In this document: in pieces, positions 1 to 8,159 of the stretch
Numbering within the stretch: position 1 is the stretch's first letter
How the letters are laid out: every line of letters begins with the position of its first letter
Assembly: GCA_040905145.1 (NCBI GenBank)
Contig: JBBDSC010000090.1
Location: 1 to 41,910, forward strand
Source of the DNA: DATGMS01 sp040905145
Lineage (GTDB): Bacteria; Bacteroidota; Bacteroidia; Cytophagales; Cyclobacteriaceae
Direction: 5' to 3'
Length of the DNA stretch: 41,910 nucleotides
The notes under the pieces: generated by a model
Databases searched by the model: none
What the model saw: only the letters and a program-made list of their open reading frames with translations
What the model was told of the DNA's origin: nothing
Made by a program: the position numbers and the translations under genes

Positions 1-72
1 CCTTGAATATTGAGTGTTGAACATTGATTATTGCTTATTTAAATGTTCAACATTCAATGCTCAATTATCAAG
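1..72. repeat. Dispersed imperfect palindrome, copy 1
   Basis: An AT-rich imperfect palindrome built of variants of TTGAACATTGA and TCAACATTCAATG. A second copy lies at 13187-13259 in the opposite orientation and matches over the whole length with few differences. Both copies are intergenic. It resembles the short structured repeats scattered through Bacteroidota spacers. Positions 73-287 hold no gene I can support. Confidence 0.7.
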
Positions 73-287
73 ACTGGCTGACAAATTTGTCCCTTTATGC
101 GATAAGTGAATTGCCTGAGGTTGGTTGATTTCAGAATTGCCCGATCGGAATTTGAAAAGGTATTGCAAAGAAAAGTCCGCCAGCTTCTAACCAAGACAGT
201 GGTATCAACCATATATGCCTGGAACAGATCTCATATATATCCAAAACTTATCTCAGCAGATAATATATTTCTGTTTATATTGGGGTT

Positions 288-695
288 ATGGACAAAGAAG
301 GTTTTAATAAAGAAAAGTTGATTCAGTATTGGATTGAAGGCTCTGATGATGATTATGAAACAATGGACGCAATGTATAGATTCAAACGTTATAGTTGGAC
401 TTTGTTTGTAGGGCATCTGATGATTGAAAAACTGCTGAAAGCTTATTACGTAAAGATAAATGAAGCCTTTCCTCCTTTTATTCATAACCTTTTGAGATTG
501 GCGGAAAAGAGTCAAATTGAACTCAATGAAGAAAACAAAATATTCTTTATAACGGTAACAGCATTCAATATCAATGCAAGATATGATGATTATAAAATGA
601 GTTTTCACAAAAGATGTACACCTGAATATACCGCCCAATGGATCAAGAAATTAAATGAGAAAAGATTATGGATAAAAGAACTGATAAGAGAATAA
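288..695 (+). CDS. HEPN domain protein (toxin-antitoxin-like partner)
   Basis: A 135-residue all-helical HEPN protein. Visible family features are the helix with GHLMIEKLLKAYYV (about residues 44-57), the PPFIHNLLRLAEK segment, and the FNINARYDDYK segment near residue 100 that is typical of HEPN proteins coded next to minimal nucleotidyltransferases. The strict R-x4-H-x-Y RNase motif of HepT toxins is not evident, so RNase activity is uncertain. Its 3' end overlaps the following nucleotidyltransferase gene by 28 bases, which implies translational coupling. In the family such pairs act as type VII toxin-antitoxin modules or related stress/defence modules. Calling this one a toxin is inference; the HEPN assignment is fairly secure. 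Confidence 0.8.
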   Translation: MDKEGFNKEKLIQYWIEGSDDDYETMDAMYRFKRYSWTLFVGHLMIEKLLKAYYVKINEAFPPFIHNLLRLAEKSQIELNEENKIFFITVTAFNINARYDDYKMSFHKRCTPEYTAQWIKKLNEKRLWIKELIRE

Positions 696-1015
696 AAGAT
701 TTTATATCTTCAGTTGCCAAACAAAATCCTAATTTGGTAACCGTTTATCTGTTTGGTTCTTACGCTAAGGGGAAACAAAAAGACGACAGTGATATTGACT
801 TGGCATTAATAATTGATCGTTTACACGATAATGAAAAATTTGACATGCAAATTCAATTAATGCTATTGGCATCAGATTATGACATAAGAATTGAACCTTA
901 TCCACTGTCAATTGATGATTTTCATTCAAGTAATCCATTGGCCGCTGAAATTAAACGGACAGGCATAGAGATAAAACCACAGACTGCCCCGACCAAGCGG
1001 GAAACTGGGTCATAG
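668..1015 (+). CDS. Minimal nucleotidyltransferase (MNT) domain protein
   Basis: A 115-residue protein with the polymerase-beta-type nucleotidyltransferase signature GSYAKGKQKDDSDIDLALI (about residues 31-49), that is G-S-x-x-x-G followed by S-D-x-D-L, which supplies the metal-binding aspartates. It starts inside the end of the HEPN gene, so the two form an operon. In characterised MntA-HepT pairs the nucleotidyltransferase AMPylates and silences the HEPN toxin; a similar antitoxin role is inferred. The protein is close to the usual MntA length and appears intact. The downstream DNA (1016-1729) has no intact gene. Confidence 0.85.
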   Translation: MDKRTDKRIKDFISSVAKQNPNLVTVYLFGSYAKGKQKDDSDIDLALIIDRLHDNEKFDMQIQLMLLASDYDIRIEPYPLSIDDFHSSNPLAAEIKRTGIEIKPQTAPTKRETGS

Positions 1016-1081
1016 GTAAAAGTTAATCCTGCTATGTTTATCAGCAGATCCAATATATATGCCTCAATCGTACTTTTTGAA

Positions 1082-1097
1082 TGGCATGGAAGTGGAA
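1082..1097 (+). promoter_or_regulatory. Orphan sigma-54-like box (TGGCATG-gaag-TGGAA)
   Basis: A plus-strand copy of the box found upstream of the ABC transporter genes on the other strand (7006, 13305, 22949, 24957, 31505). No three-half-site operator is visible 57-61 bp upstream; that space is occupied by the end of the nucleotidyltransferase gene. No gene starts close downstream. It is probably a relic left by recombination. Just downstream, 1107-1130 is identical over 24 bases to the reverse complement of 24597-24620, inside a permease pseudogene. Confidence 0.4.
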
Positions 1098-1308
1098 GGA
1101 AAGGATTGAAGACGAAAGGCTGTGGAACAATCCTTAAAAACGCCCAAGCTGGACAAGCCCCCAAAACACTTCGGGGCAGACGACACCAAATAACAAAAAA
1201 CAAAAGGCAAAAAAAAATAAATTTCAAGTGATAAATCTCAAACCTGTCTGCCGACCTTTAGATTTGTAATAATGAGTAGCTAAGATGTCTGCTTTGAATT
1301 TTAAAGAT

Positions 1309-1385
1309 TGTTTTTATTTGTTTTTTGAGATTTGTCTTTTGAAGTTTTGCCAAAAATAACACCAAAATCATTGATAAGGTACTAA
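1309..1385. repeat. Dispersed repeat, inverted relative to 41833-41910
   Basis: About 77 bases match the reverse complement of the last 78 bases of the window with only a handful of differences. In one frame both copies encode a similar peptide (LFLAKLQKTN..KKQIKT), but no start or longer conserved frame is evident. This copy directly abuts a truncated permease fragment; the copy at 41833 directly abuts a truncated methyltransferase. It could be part of a mobile or recombinogenic element larger than what is seen here. Confidence 0.7.
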
Positions 1386-1595
1386 CATTAATGAAATTTT
1401 CATTAAGTTTTACTACACCCCCTGAAACCGGCACCAATCTTACATAACCTTCTATTTCAGGAAAATATTCAGCCATTTGGGGGATGTATTCGGGGTTGAA
1501 TATTCTTGCAAAATGCTTTCCCTCAAACTGGCTAGGGCTTGTAACAGTAAACCGATAAATCCTGTCTGACTTTTTATTGAAACTATTGTTCGCCT
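1386..1595 (-). pseudogene. ABC permease periplasmic-domain fragment (MacB_PCD relic)
   Basis: The minus strand reads continuously as SFNKKSDRIYRFTVTSP, then FEGKHFARIFNPEYIP, then MAEYFPEIEGYVRLVPVSGG. This is the pattern at the start of the periplasmic core domain of the tandem-FtsX permeases (compare DRFHAKAEQTYMIR in the permease at 8160-10568). The N-terminal membrane helix and everything after about residue 110 are missing, and the reading runs straight into the dispersed repeat at 1385. It is therefore a gene fragment of about 70 codons, not a functional gene. Confidence 0.65.
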
Positions 1596-1667
1596 GTCAT
1601 AATTATTGGATTAATTTTATCCAAAAAACTTAATGGTAAAATCATTTTTTTTATATTGCCCATATTA

Positions 1668-1697
1668 TTTGATTAATTACCCAAATTAAATTATCTG
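1668..1697 (+). promoter_or_regulatory. Possible Bacteroidota-type promoter for the MFS gene
   Basis: TTTG at 1668-1671 and TATCTG at 1692-1697 are separated by 20 bases, resembling the Bacteroidota housekeeping pattern TTTG-N19/20-TAnnTTTG. It lies about 30 bases before the start codon at 1730. The -7 element is only a partial match. Confidence 0.3.
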
Positions 1698-1729
1698 AAA
1701 AACATTTAAAATTTCTAAACCCAAATTCA

Positions 1730-2968
1730 ATGAACGAAAATCTTAACAGAAGCGCATTATTTAATGGGAGTTGCTTTGCCCTGATCACCACCGCTTTTTC
1801 TTTTTCCATTCGGGCGGGTATTTTACCGCAACTTGGGGAGGAATTTGGCCTTTCTGCTGAACAACTTGGTTTCATCAATGCCATGTGGTTTTTAGGTTTC
1901 CCCATATCCATGGTTATCGGGGGATTGGTTTATCATACTTTTGGCCCTAAAAACATTATGTTAGTGGCCTTTGTAGCTCATACTGTAGGGATTGTAATGA
2001 CCATCTATGCAGGGGGATATGCGAGCTTACTTATTTCCACGCTTTTAATCGGTATTGGGAATGGCTGTACAGAAGCTGCCTGTAACCCCATGATTGCAGA
2101 CATGTATTCAGGTGTAAAAATGAACAAAATGCTGAACAGGTTCCATATGTGGTTTCCTGGGGGAATCCTTCTTGGTGCCCTTGTCTCCAAATTTATGACT
2201 GATTTCGGGTTCGGCTGGGAAGCCCAGATGTGGATCATTATGGTTCCTACCATCATTTATGCAGTATTGTTTTTTGGAAAAGAGTTCCCTAAACCACAAG
2301 TGGAAGGAGCCACCTCTCTTGGAGAAAACTTTAAAGCCATGTTTAGCCCTCTTTTTATTTTCTTGCTCGTGTGTATGGCCCTTACCGCTATCTCTGAATT
2401 TGGTCCAAACCAATGGGTAAGCATTGTATTAAGTTATAGTGGAGCTGAACCCATGTTAATTTTGGCCCTGATCAGCGGATTGATGGCAGTGGGAAGGTTT
2501 TTTGCCGGTCCAGTCGTTCATAAATTAGGTCAGACGGGTGTACTACTTGCTGGAGCCATCTTAACAACCATTGGTATTTATATGTTCAGTACCGTTACAG
2601 GTCCAATGGCCTATGTGGCAGCCGTTATTTTTGCCATAGGTATTTGTTATTTCTGGCCAGTAATGGTAGGAGCCGTGGCACAGCGGGTTCCTTTGAGCAG
2701 TGCTTTGGGTATGTCTGTTATTGGTGCGGTAGGAATGTTTTCCACCTCTATCTTCCAACCTATCATTGGTGGCTGGATTGATAGTGCCAGGGCAGAAAAT
2801 ACGGCCGAGGGACTTTCAGGAAATGCCCTTGAATTGGCCACAGGGCAGGATGCCTTAGAAAATATGGTGGCATTCCCAGCTATATTAATTGTGTTATTTG
2901 TAATACTTTTTTTCTGGCAAAAAAATCCTAAAGAAGCTACAAAAGTACCGACTGAACAAACAACTTAA
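1730..2968 (+). CDS. MFS transporter (12 TM helices)
   Basis: A 412-residue inner-membrane protein made almost entirely of hydrophobic helices, about 12 in number, with a longer charged linker around residues 185-205 between the two six-helix halves. This is the standard major facilitator layout and length. Recognisable segments are the glycine-rich second-helix region (about 50-65), the IGIGNGCTEAACNP helix 4 region, and RFHMWFPGGILLGALVSKF, like sugar and organic-acid MFS carriers of Bacteroidota. The substrate cannot be read from the sequence. It appears to be a single-gene unit, bounded upstream by relics and downstream by two hairpin terminators. A link to the neighbouring sulfatase is possible but unsupported because the terminators separate them. 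Confidence 0.85.
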   Translation: MNENLNRSALFNGSCFALITTAFSFSIRAGILPQLGEEFGLSAEQLGFINAMWFLGFPISMVIGGLVYHTFGPKNIMLVAFVAHTVGIVMTIYAGGYASLLISTLLIGIGNGCTEAACNPMIADMYSGVKMNKMLNRFHMWFPGGILLGALVSKFMTDFGFGWEAQMWIIMVPTIIYAVLFFGKEFPKPQVEGATSLGENFKAMFSPLFIFLLVCMALTAISEFGPNQWVSIVLSYSGAEPMLILALISGLMAVGRFFAGPVVHKLGQTGVLLAGAILTTIGIYMFSTVTGPMAYVAAVIFAIGICYFWPVMVGAVAQRVPLSSALGMSVIGAVGMFSTSIFQPIIGGWIDSARAENTAEGLSGNALELATGQDALENMVAFPAILIVLFVILFFWQKNPKEATKVPTEQTT

Positions 2969-2971
2969 AGG

Positions 2972-2999
2972 ACTGTCCCGCCTTGGGGCAGTTTTTTAT
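2972..2999 (+). terminator. Rho-independent terminator after the MFS gene
   Basis: Stem ACTGTCCC / GGGGCAGT (8 pairs, one G-T), five-base loop, followed by a T-tract. It lies four bases after the MFS stop codon. Confidence 0.8.
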
Positions 3000-3073
3000 A
3001 AAAAGAGGAAAGTGTCACCAAGCCAACAGGCAACTAAAGGTGCAAAGCTTTTCAAGCCTGATCAACAAAGTGG

Positions 3074-3104
3074 AAACCGCCCTTAAATTAAGGGCGGTTT
3101 TTTA
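3074..3104 (+). terminator. Second strong hairpin terminator
   Basis: Stem AAACCGCCCTTA with its exact complement TAAGGGCGGTTT across a three-base loop, followed by T residues. It lies about 80 bases after the first terminator. The left arm begins with AAA, so it could also work in the other direction. Positions 3105-3310 show no further feature before the sulfatase start. Confidence 0.8.
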
Positions 3105-3310
3105 TTCGGATAATTATCCCGGTGCCGACACCAGCCTGGCATAATGAACTGAAAAGGATTTGTCATGGAGCAATGCATGCATTCCTGAAAGTCAGTGAAA
3201 AATCCTACGGCTCATTTAATTAGAAAAAGATGGTATACTACTTAAGTTTTTTCATCTTAGCTTTCCAATGGAAGGATATTCCTAAAGCCAATGATTAATC
3301 TGCATAGGAC

Positions 3311-4896
3311 ATGAAGACCCGCATCTTATCTATATTTCCACTAATGCTATTTCTTTCATTTCTGTTTATCAGCAACTCTCTTCTGGCCCAATCGGAAGAA
3401 AGGCCCAACATCCTGTTTATTTTGGTGGATGATCTAGGTTACCATGATCTTGGGGTGACAGGAAGTGAATTTTACGAAACGCCTGCCATTGACGCCCTTG
3501 CAAAAACTTCTTTCCAGTTTACCCAGGGTTATTCAGCCTCCCCTGTTTGCAGTCCGGCAAGAGCAAGCATCATGACGGGATTAACGCCTGCCAATCATGG
3601 CATTACGGAATGGATCGGAGCCAGATATGGGGAAGAGTGGAGAAAAAACAACCGTCATACCCTCCTGATGCCTCCCAACTACAACCATGAACTGGACCAT
3701 TCCTACCTCACTCTTCCAGAAGTGCTGAAGATGGAAGGTTATGAAACTTTTTATGCAGGAAAATGGCATCTGGGCAGTGAGGGTTCTCATCCTGAAGACC
3801 ATGGCTTTGACACCAATGTAGGAGGATACTACTCCGGAAGCCCAAGGGGAGGATATTTTGCACCTTATGAAAATCCCCACTTAAAACAGGGGCCTGATGG
3901 CGAAAACCTGTCCCTCAGATTGGCTCAGGAAACCATTGATTTTATTGAAGGGGACCATAAGAAGCCCTTTTTTGCTTTTCTTTCTTTTTATGCGGTGCAT
4001 AGCCCCATACAAACAACGGAAGAGCGGTGGAAAAAATACAGGATTAAAGCGGAAGCCGCCGGACTGGCAGAGTCAGGATATATCATGGAAAAAAGACTTC
4101 CCATAAGGCAGGTTCAGGATAATCCGGTTTATGCAGGCTTAGTCGAAACGATTGATGAAGCCATAGGAAACGTATTGGCTGTATTAGAGGAACAAAGTCT
4201 GAGCAAAAATACCATTGTGATCTTCACTTCCGACAACGGTGGGTATCTTCAGGAGATAACTTCTCTACTTCCAATCTCCCGCTGAGAGGGGGCAAAGGCT
4301 ACCAATGGGAAGGTGGTTTAAGGGTACCCTTTTTTATTAAAGTCCCGGGAATGGAAAAAGTACAACCCATTGATTATCCTGCAAGTGGAACAGACTTTTT
4401 TGCCACCATTCTGGACCTCATCGGTGCAGAACAAAAGCCGGGGGAACATAAGCAAAGCCTTAGCCTGTTGCCAGCCATGAAGGGTGAGAAAATGAGTGAA
4501 AGAGCCCTTTTCTGGCACTATCCCCATTACAGTAACCAAGGAGGTGATCCTTTTTCTTCCATCCGGAAAGGGGATTGGAAACTGATATACTACTGGGAAG
4601 GTAATTCCTCGGAATTGTATAACCTGAAAAAGGATCCTTTCGAGCAACAGGATCTGGCTTCCACCCAAAAAACAATTGCCATTGAACTGGAAAAGGAACT
4701 GACCCAATGGTTAATAGAAACCAAAGCCAATCAACCTATCAAAGATCCGGAATACAACGCACATTTGGAAAAAGAATATTTGGAGAGAATGAGCACAGAA
4801 ACGTTGTCTAATCTGGAAAATCAAAGAGTACAAATGCTTCAGCCCAACTGGCAACCCAATGAAAACTGGTGGGGAAGTAAATTAACTAAAGACTGA
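3311..4896 (+). pseudogene. Exported sulfatase with a one-base frameshift
   Basis: A sulfatase read in two frames. The first part (3311-4285, 324 codons) starts with a signal peptide ending near LLAQ, has metal-binding D40-D41 (LVDDLGYHD), and the formylglycine motif C80-S-P-A-R84 of Cys-type arylsulfatases. Around 4236-4242, just after FTSDNGG, the frame breaks: the other frame continues as SSGDNFSTSNLPLRGGKGYQWEGGLRVP to SELYNLKKDPFEQQDL and stops at 4896. Loss of one base explains this. Total length would be about 528 residues, normal for the family. It should act in the periplasm on sulfated substrates, perhaps glycans. Either a recent pseudogene or a sequencing error; all other landmarks look intact. 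It converges on the TolC-like gene with 13 bases between the stops. Confidence 0.85.
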
Positions 4897-4909
4897 TCGT
4901 GGGCTAGGA

Positions 4910-6253
4910 TTAAAACGAGATATCCAAATCTCCCACAGCGTACATCAACATGATGTTTTGAAAGTATCTGGTGTACCTGGCTTGGGCCAGATCCGACTGT
5001 GCCTGAACAAGCTGTTGATTGGCCTGGGCCAAATCAACAAAATTGCTTATCCCCAACCTAAACCGCTCACTGATTACTTTTATGGCTTCTTCCGCTGCCT
5101 TTAGCTGCACGGTAGTCGTCTCCAGCTTTCTTTCCGCCGCAAGATAGTTGGCATGTGCTAAACGTACTTCATGGTAAACTTTCCTTTTTGAAGCGTCCCG
5201 GGTTATTTGTTGGTTCAACAGGGCGACATTGCTCCGGGCCAGGTTTGCTTTATGCTCAAAATTAGAAAAAATGGGAATGTTTAGACTCACGCCTATTACC
5301 CCACTGGGGTTTACTTCAAAAAATTGCTGATTGAAACTTCTCTCCACAATAGAAGTGCTAAAGGAGTTATAGCCATAAAAAGCATTGATGCTTGGCATAA
5401 AGCCTGCCTTGGAGGCTTTTACCTCTTTAGAATACGCTTTGATCAACTGTTCGTCTCTTTGGATTTCCGGCCGCTCTCCTGCCGCCCTAGCCAACAGTTC
5501 TTCCAATTTTATCTTCTTAAAAGAATTCGGCAGCAATTCACTCCCAATGGACATGACATCCGGAACCCACCCTTCCTCCAAATGCATGATCTCAGCAAGC
5601 CGAAAAACATCATTTAATAATTGGATTTGGGCATCATAGTTCACTGCTTCCAATCTTGCTACCTCCGATTGCTGATTATAGGCATCAGATAGCGTCCTGA
5701 TTCCTACCTCCACATAGCCTTCTATTTGACGCAGCAATTCTTTTTGATTTTCAAGGTTTTCTTCTGCAATCCGCAATAATTCCCGGCCGAGAAGAACCTG
5801 TAAATATTGATTGGCCACTTGAAAAATCACTTCCTGTTCAGACCGGGCCAAGTCAAGAGCTCCTGCCTCCTCCCTTAGCTTTTCAGCCTTATAAGTATTT
5901 ACCCTTCGGAACATATTGAAAACAGGAAGATTCACGTACAAACTTGCCGAATTGCCGTAATTGGTAAAGTTGTCCACTATAATCTCATCATCCACCTGTT
6001 GAGATTGCTGTCCTCTTACCCTTTGTGAATGAATGTTTATCCCTAAAGTGGGGAAGTTAGCGTAAAAAGCCTGTTGTCTGTTTACTTTATTGATAAGCTG
6101 ATTATTGACATTGATATTATGCGCTGCGTTCTTTTTTATAGCCAAAGCCACAGCCTCTTCGAAATTCACCGTCAAGGTGTCCTGTGCATATAATTGACCT
6201 GAAAGCCCCCATAAGACTAGAGACACTAAAACAATTTTGATCATGATATTCAT
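4910..6253 (-). CDS. TolC-family outer-membrane efflux protein
   Basis: A 447-residue outer-membrane factor. It has a signal peptide (about 24 residues, ending LYAQ) and two homologous halves of long coiled helices with the typical repeats: VFNMFRRVNTYKAEKLREEAGALDLARSEQ in the first half and IFSNFEHKANLARSNVALL with LGISNFVDLAQANQQLVQAQSDLAQARY in the second. TolC trimers form the outer-membrane channel of tripartite exporters. Its ATG overlaps the stop of the upstream ATPase gene (ATGA-type overlap), so the two are co-translated. No periplasmic adaptor (HlyD/MacA type) gene is present in this unit or window, which is unusual. Expression is probably from the sigma-54-like promoter at 7006-7021. 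Confidence 0.92.
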   Translation of the reverse strand: MNIMIKIVLVSLVLWGLSGQLYAQDTLTVNFEEAVALAIKKNAAHNINVNNQLINKVNRQQAFYANFPTLGINIHSQRVRGQQSQQVDDEIIVDNFTNYGNSASLYVNLPVFNMFRRVNTYKAEKLREEAGALDLARSEQEVIFQVANQYLQVLLGRELLRIAEENLENQKELLRQIEGYVEVGIRTLSDAYNQQSEVARLEAVNYDAQIQLLNDVFRLAEIMHLEEGWVPDVMSIGSELLPNSFKKIKLEELLARAAGERPEIQRDEQLIKAYSKEVKASKAGFMPSINAFYGYNSFSTSIVERSFNQQFFEVNPSGVIGVSLNIPIFSNFEHKANLARSNVALLNQQITRDASKRKVYHEVRLAHANYLAAERKLETTTVQLKAAEEAIKVISERFRLGISNFVDLAQANQQLVQAQSDLAQARYTRYFQNIMLMYAVGDLDISF

Positions 6254-6933
6254 CTTTCCTGCAGAGACCTGTCAATATGAACCTTACCATCTACTATTTC
6301 AACAAGACGGGTACCATAGGTGGCATTATCCTCCGAATGGGTAGCCTGTATGATGGTCGTTCCATCCCTGTGAAGTTCTTTAAAGATTTCCATAATTTCC
6401 TTGGCCTGTGCACTGTGCAGATTCCCCGTAGGTTCATCTGCCAACAGGATACGCGGCCTTCCGGCAATGGCCCTGGCAACCCCAACCAACTGTTGCTGTC
6501 CTCCTGAAAGCTGTTCCGGGAAAAGGTCTTTTTTGGCCACCATGCTGAACCTGTCCAAGAGGTCCGCAATGATGCTCTTCCTTTCTGACGAAGCTACGTT
6601 CCTATAAAGCAAGGGGGTCTCTATATTTTCATAAACAGTCAGTTCATCTATCAGGTGATAGGCCTGGAAAATATAGCCAAACTCACTTTTATGGAGCGCG
6701 TTCCTTTGCTTCTCCTTCATGCTACTGATCGACTGGCTTTCAAAAGCATACTCCCCCACATAATCTTCATCCAAAAGACCTATGATATTGAGCAAGGTAG
6801 ATTTACCCGCGCCACTAGGACCCATTAGGGTGAGAAATTCTCCCTCCTTTATGGTCAAATTGATACCCTTGAGTATAAATACCCTTTGAAACCTGGAATC
6901 TATGAATTTGTCTATTTTGTTTAATTGGATCAT
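6250..6933 (-). CDS. ABC transporter ATPase, MacB/LolD type
   Basis: A 227-residue cytoplasmic ATPase of the MacB/LolD/FtsE class. It has Walker A GPSGAGKST (about 38-46), signature LSGGQQQLVGVARAI, Walker B RILLADEPTGNL, and the H-loop in QATHSED. These are the partners of FtsX/MacB-type permeases, driving mechanotransmission or lipoprotein-release type transport rather than classical import. It is the only ABC ATPase in the window, yet four intact permeases of the matching class are present, all without their own ATPase. Shared promoter architecture suggests this ATPase serves them; that is inference. The intergenic region 6934-7109 holds the promoter and operator. Confidence 0.92.
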   Translation of the reverse strand: MIQLNKIDKFIDSRFQRVFILKGINLTIKEGEFLTLMGPSGAGKSTLLNIIGLLDEDYVGEYAFESQSISSMKEKQRNALHKSEFGYIFQAYHLIDELTVYENIETPLLYRNVASSERKSIIADLLDRFSMVAKKDLFPEQLSGGQQQLVGVARAIAGRPRILLADEPTGNLHSAQAKEIMEIFKELHRDGTTIIQATHSEDNATYGTRLVEIVDGKVHIDRSLQER

Positions 6934-7005
6934 TTTGTTTTTATAAGAAAAAGACGAGAGTTAATAAAAATTTCTAAACCAGGAATTAGGCTCCTCCTCA
7001 ATTAA

Positions 7006-7021
7006 TACTACTTTCGTGCCA
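7006..7021 (-). promoter_or_regulatory. Sigma-54-like promoter of the ATPase-TolC operon
   Basis: On the minus strand: TGGCACG-aaag-TAGTA. The TGGCACG part is a perfect -24 consensus; the -12 part keeps the G but lacks the usual GC. It lies 72 bases upstream of the ATPase start and 59 bases from the operator at 7081. It is one of five equivalently placed copies. Confidence 0.6.
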
Positions 7022-7080
7022 GCGAAAAACCTGCATTTAATGCTTTCAGCCTATATTTATTTGAATAAGGGCTGTTATAT

Positions 7081-7106
7081 CGAACAAAATCGTCCGTTAT
7101 CGGGCA
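7081..7106 (-). promoter_or_regulatory. Three-half-site operator (UAS), copy 1
   Basis: Toward the gene it reads TGCCCG, 4 bases, CGGAC, 6 bases, GTTCG: an inverted pair followed by a second inverted pair sharing the middle half-site. Equivalent sites occur at 13379, 23025, 25035 and 31582, always 57-61 bases upstream of a TGGCAYG box. It is probably the enhancer for an NtrC-family activator. It sits immediately after the DUF4143 relic's stop codon. Confidence 0.65.
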
Positions 7107-7109
7107 AAA

Positions 7110-8153
7110 TCACATGGTCAAAAATGAAACATGATTGTCGGGCGTGATCACTTGTGTCTCTGTCCCTGGATAGGCATTCAGGAAGGTTTTGGAGAAATTT
7201 TTCCGGGCATTTACGTTCCATTTAATTTCATAAGCCTTCATTTGTGCATTACGTTCTTCGATATAATCCATTTCCTGTTGGGCGTGGGTTCGCCAGAAAT
7301 ATCGGTTAAGATTGATCGCCCGGTAAGCCAGCAGTTTGACTCGCTCACTAACAATAAAGTTTTCCCACAATGCTCCGATATCCTGCCGCATCGTTGCCGG
7401 GCTGAACTGGTTGATTACAGCATTGCGAATACCATTATCATAAAAGTAAAATTTACGGCTTTTCTTCAATTCATTGCGTAAGTTGCGGCTTAACGACCCC
7501 AACCGGAATACGACAAATGCTCTTTCGAGAAGGCTGATGTATTTTTCGGTGGTTTGGTTATCCAATCCCGTAAGTTGTCCCAACTCATGATATGATACTT
7601 CATTGCCTACCTGAAAAGCCAGTGCCTGGACCAGTTTTTCCATTTTCTCCGGCTTTTGTATGCGCTCCCACGTCAGTATATCTTTGTAAAGGTAGCTATC
7701 CGCCAACTGTTTAAGCCTGATTTCTTCCTCACCGGGATGGTTTACGATCTCCGGATAGCAACCATATACCAAACGGATGGTAAGCAGGCGTTTTTCTTCC
7801 AGCAAACCATGATGCTGTACCAGTTCCTCAAATGAAAAGGGAAATAAGTGGTACTCCCACTTACGTCCGGTCAAAGGTTCGTTGATGTGGTTCGCCACTT
7901 CAAAGGACGATGAGCCCGTGGCAATCACTTTGATATTTTCCAATTGATCCACAACGATCTTGATGGTTAGCCCGATATTGGCAATGTGCTGTGCTTCATC
8001 AATCACCAAGGTACGGGTTTTTCCCAGCAGCGACCGGAGCATTAAGGAGATTTTTCTGCGCCTATCTGCGCAATCCGCGGGAAAACAAGTTTTATTTCCA
8101 CAGTTAGAGGGAAGCTCCATGATTATGTATTTACCTTCTATCAATGACATCAC
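7110..8153 (-). pseudogene. DUF4143 AAA-type ATPase, N-terminally truncated
   Basis: The open frame (347 codons) matches the standard ATPase-DUF4143 family from Walker B (LVIDEAQ, about residues 50-56) onward: sensor IATGSSSFEVA, the NEPLTGRKWEYHLFPFSFEEL segment, a winged-helix part (YHELGQLTGLDNQTTEKYISLLE), and the C-terminal nuclease-fold-like end with QEMDYIEE and KAYEIKW. The usual N-terminal 60-80 residues with the Walker A loop are absent; the first 30 or so residues look like non-homologous sequence. The break falls just seven bases after the stop of the upstream permease, so it is probably a deletion junction. Without Walker A, ATP binding is unlikely. Such proteins are solitary ATPases of unclear function. 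Confidence 0.75.
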
Positions 8154-8159
8154 CCATAA

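Noticed and set aside
106..321. Open frame of 71 codons before the HEPN gene
   Set aside because: No recognisable protein features, overlaps the HEPN start, and composition looks like spacer.
983..1010. TGCCCC...GCGGG...GGGTC as a possible operator for the orphan box at 1082
   Set aside because: Half-sites and spacing do not fit the five good operators, the distance is about 72 bp instead of 57-61, and it lies in the nucleotidyltransferase coding end.
1258..1476. 72-codon minus-strand open frame as an intact small gene
   Set aside because: It is a chimera of a permease fragment and a dispersed repeat, not a gene.
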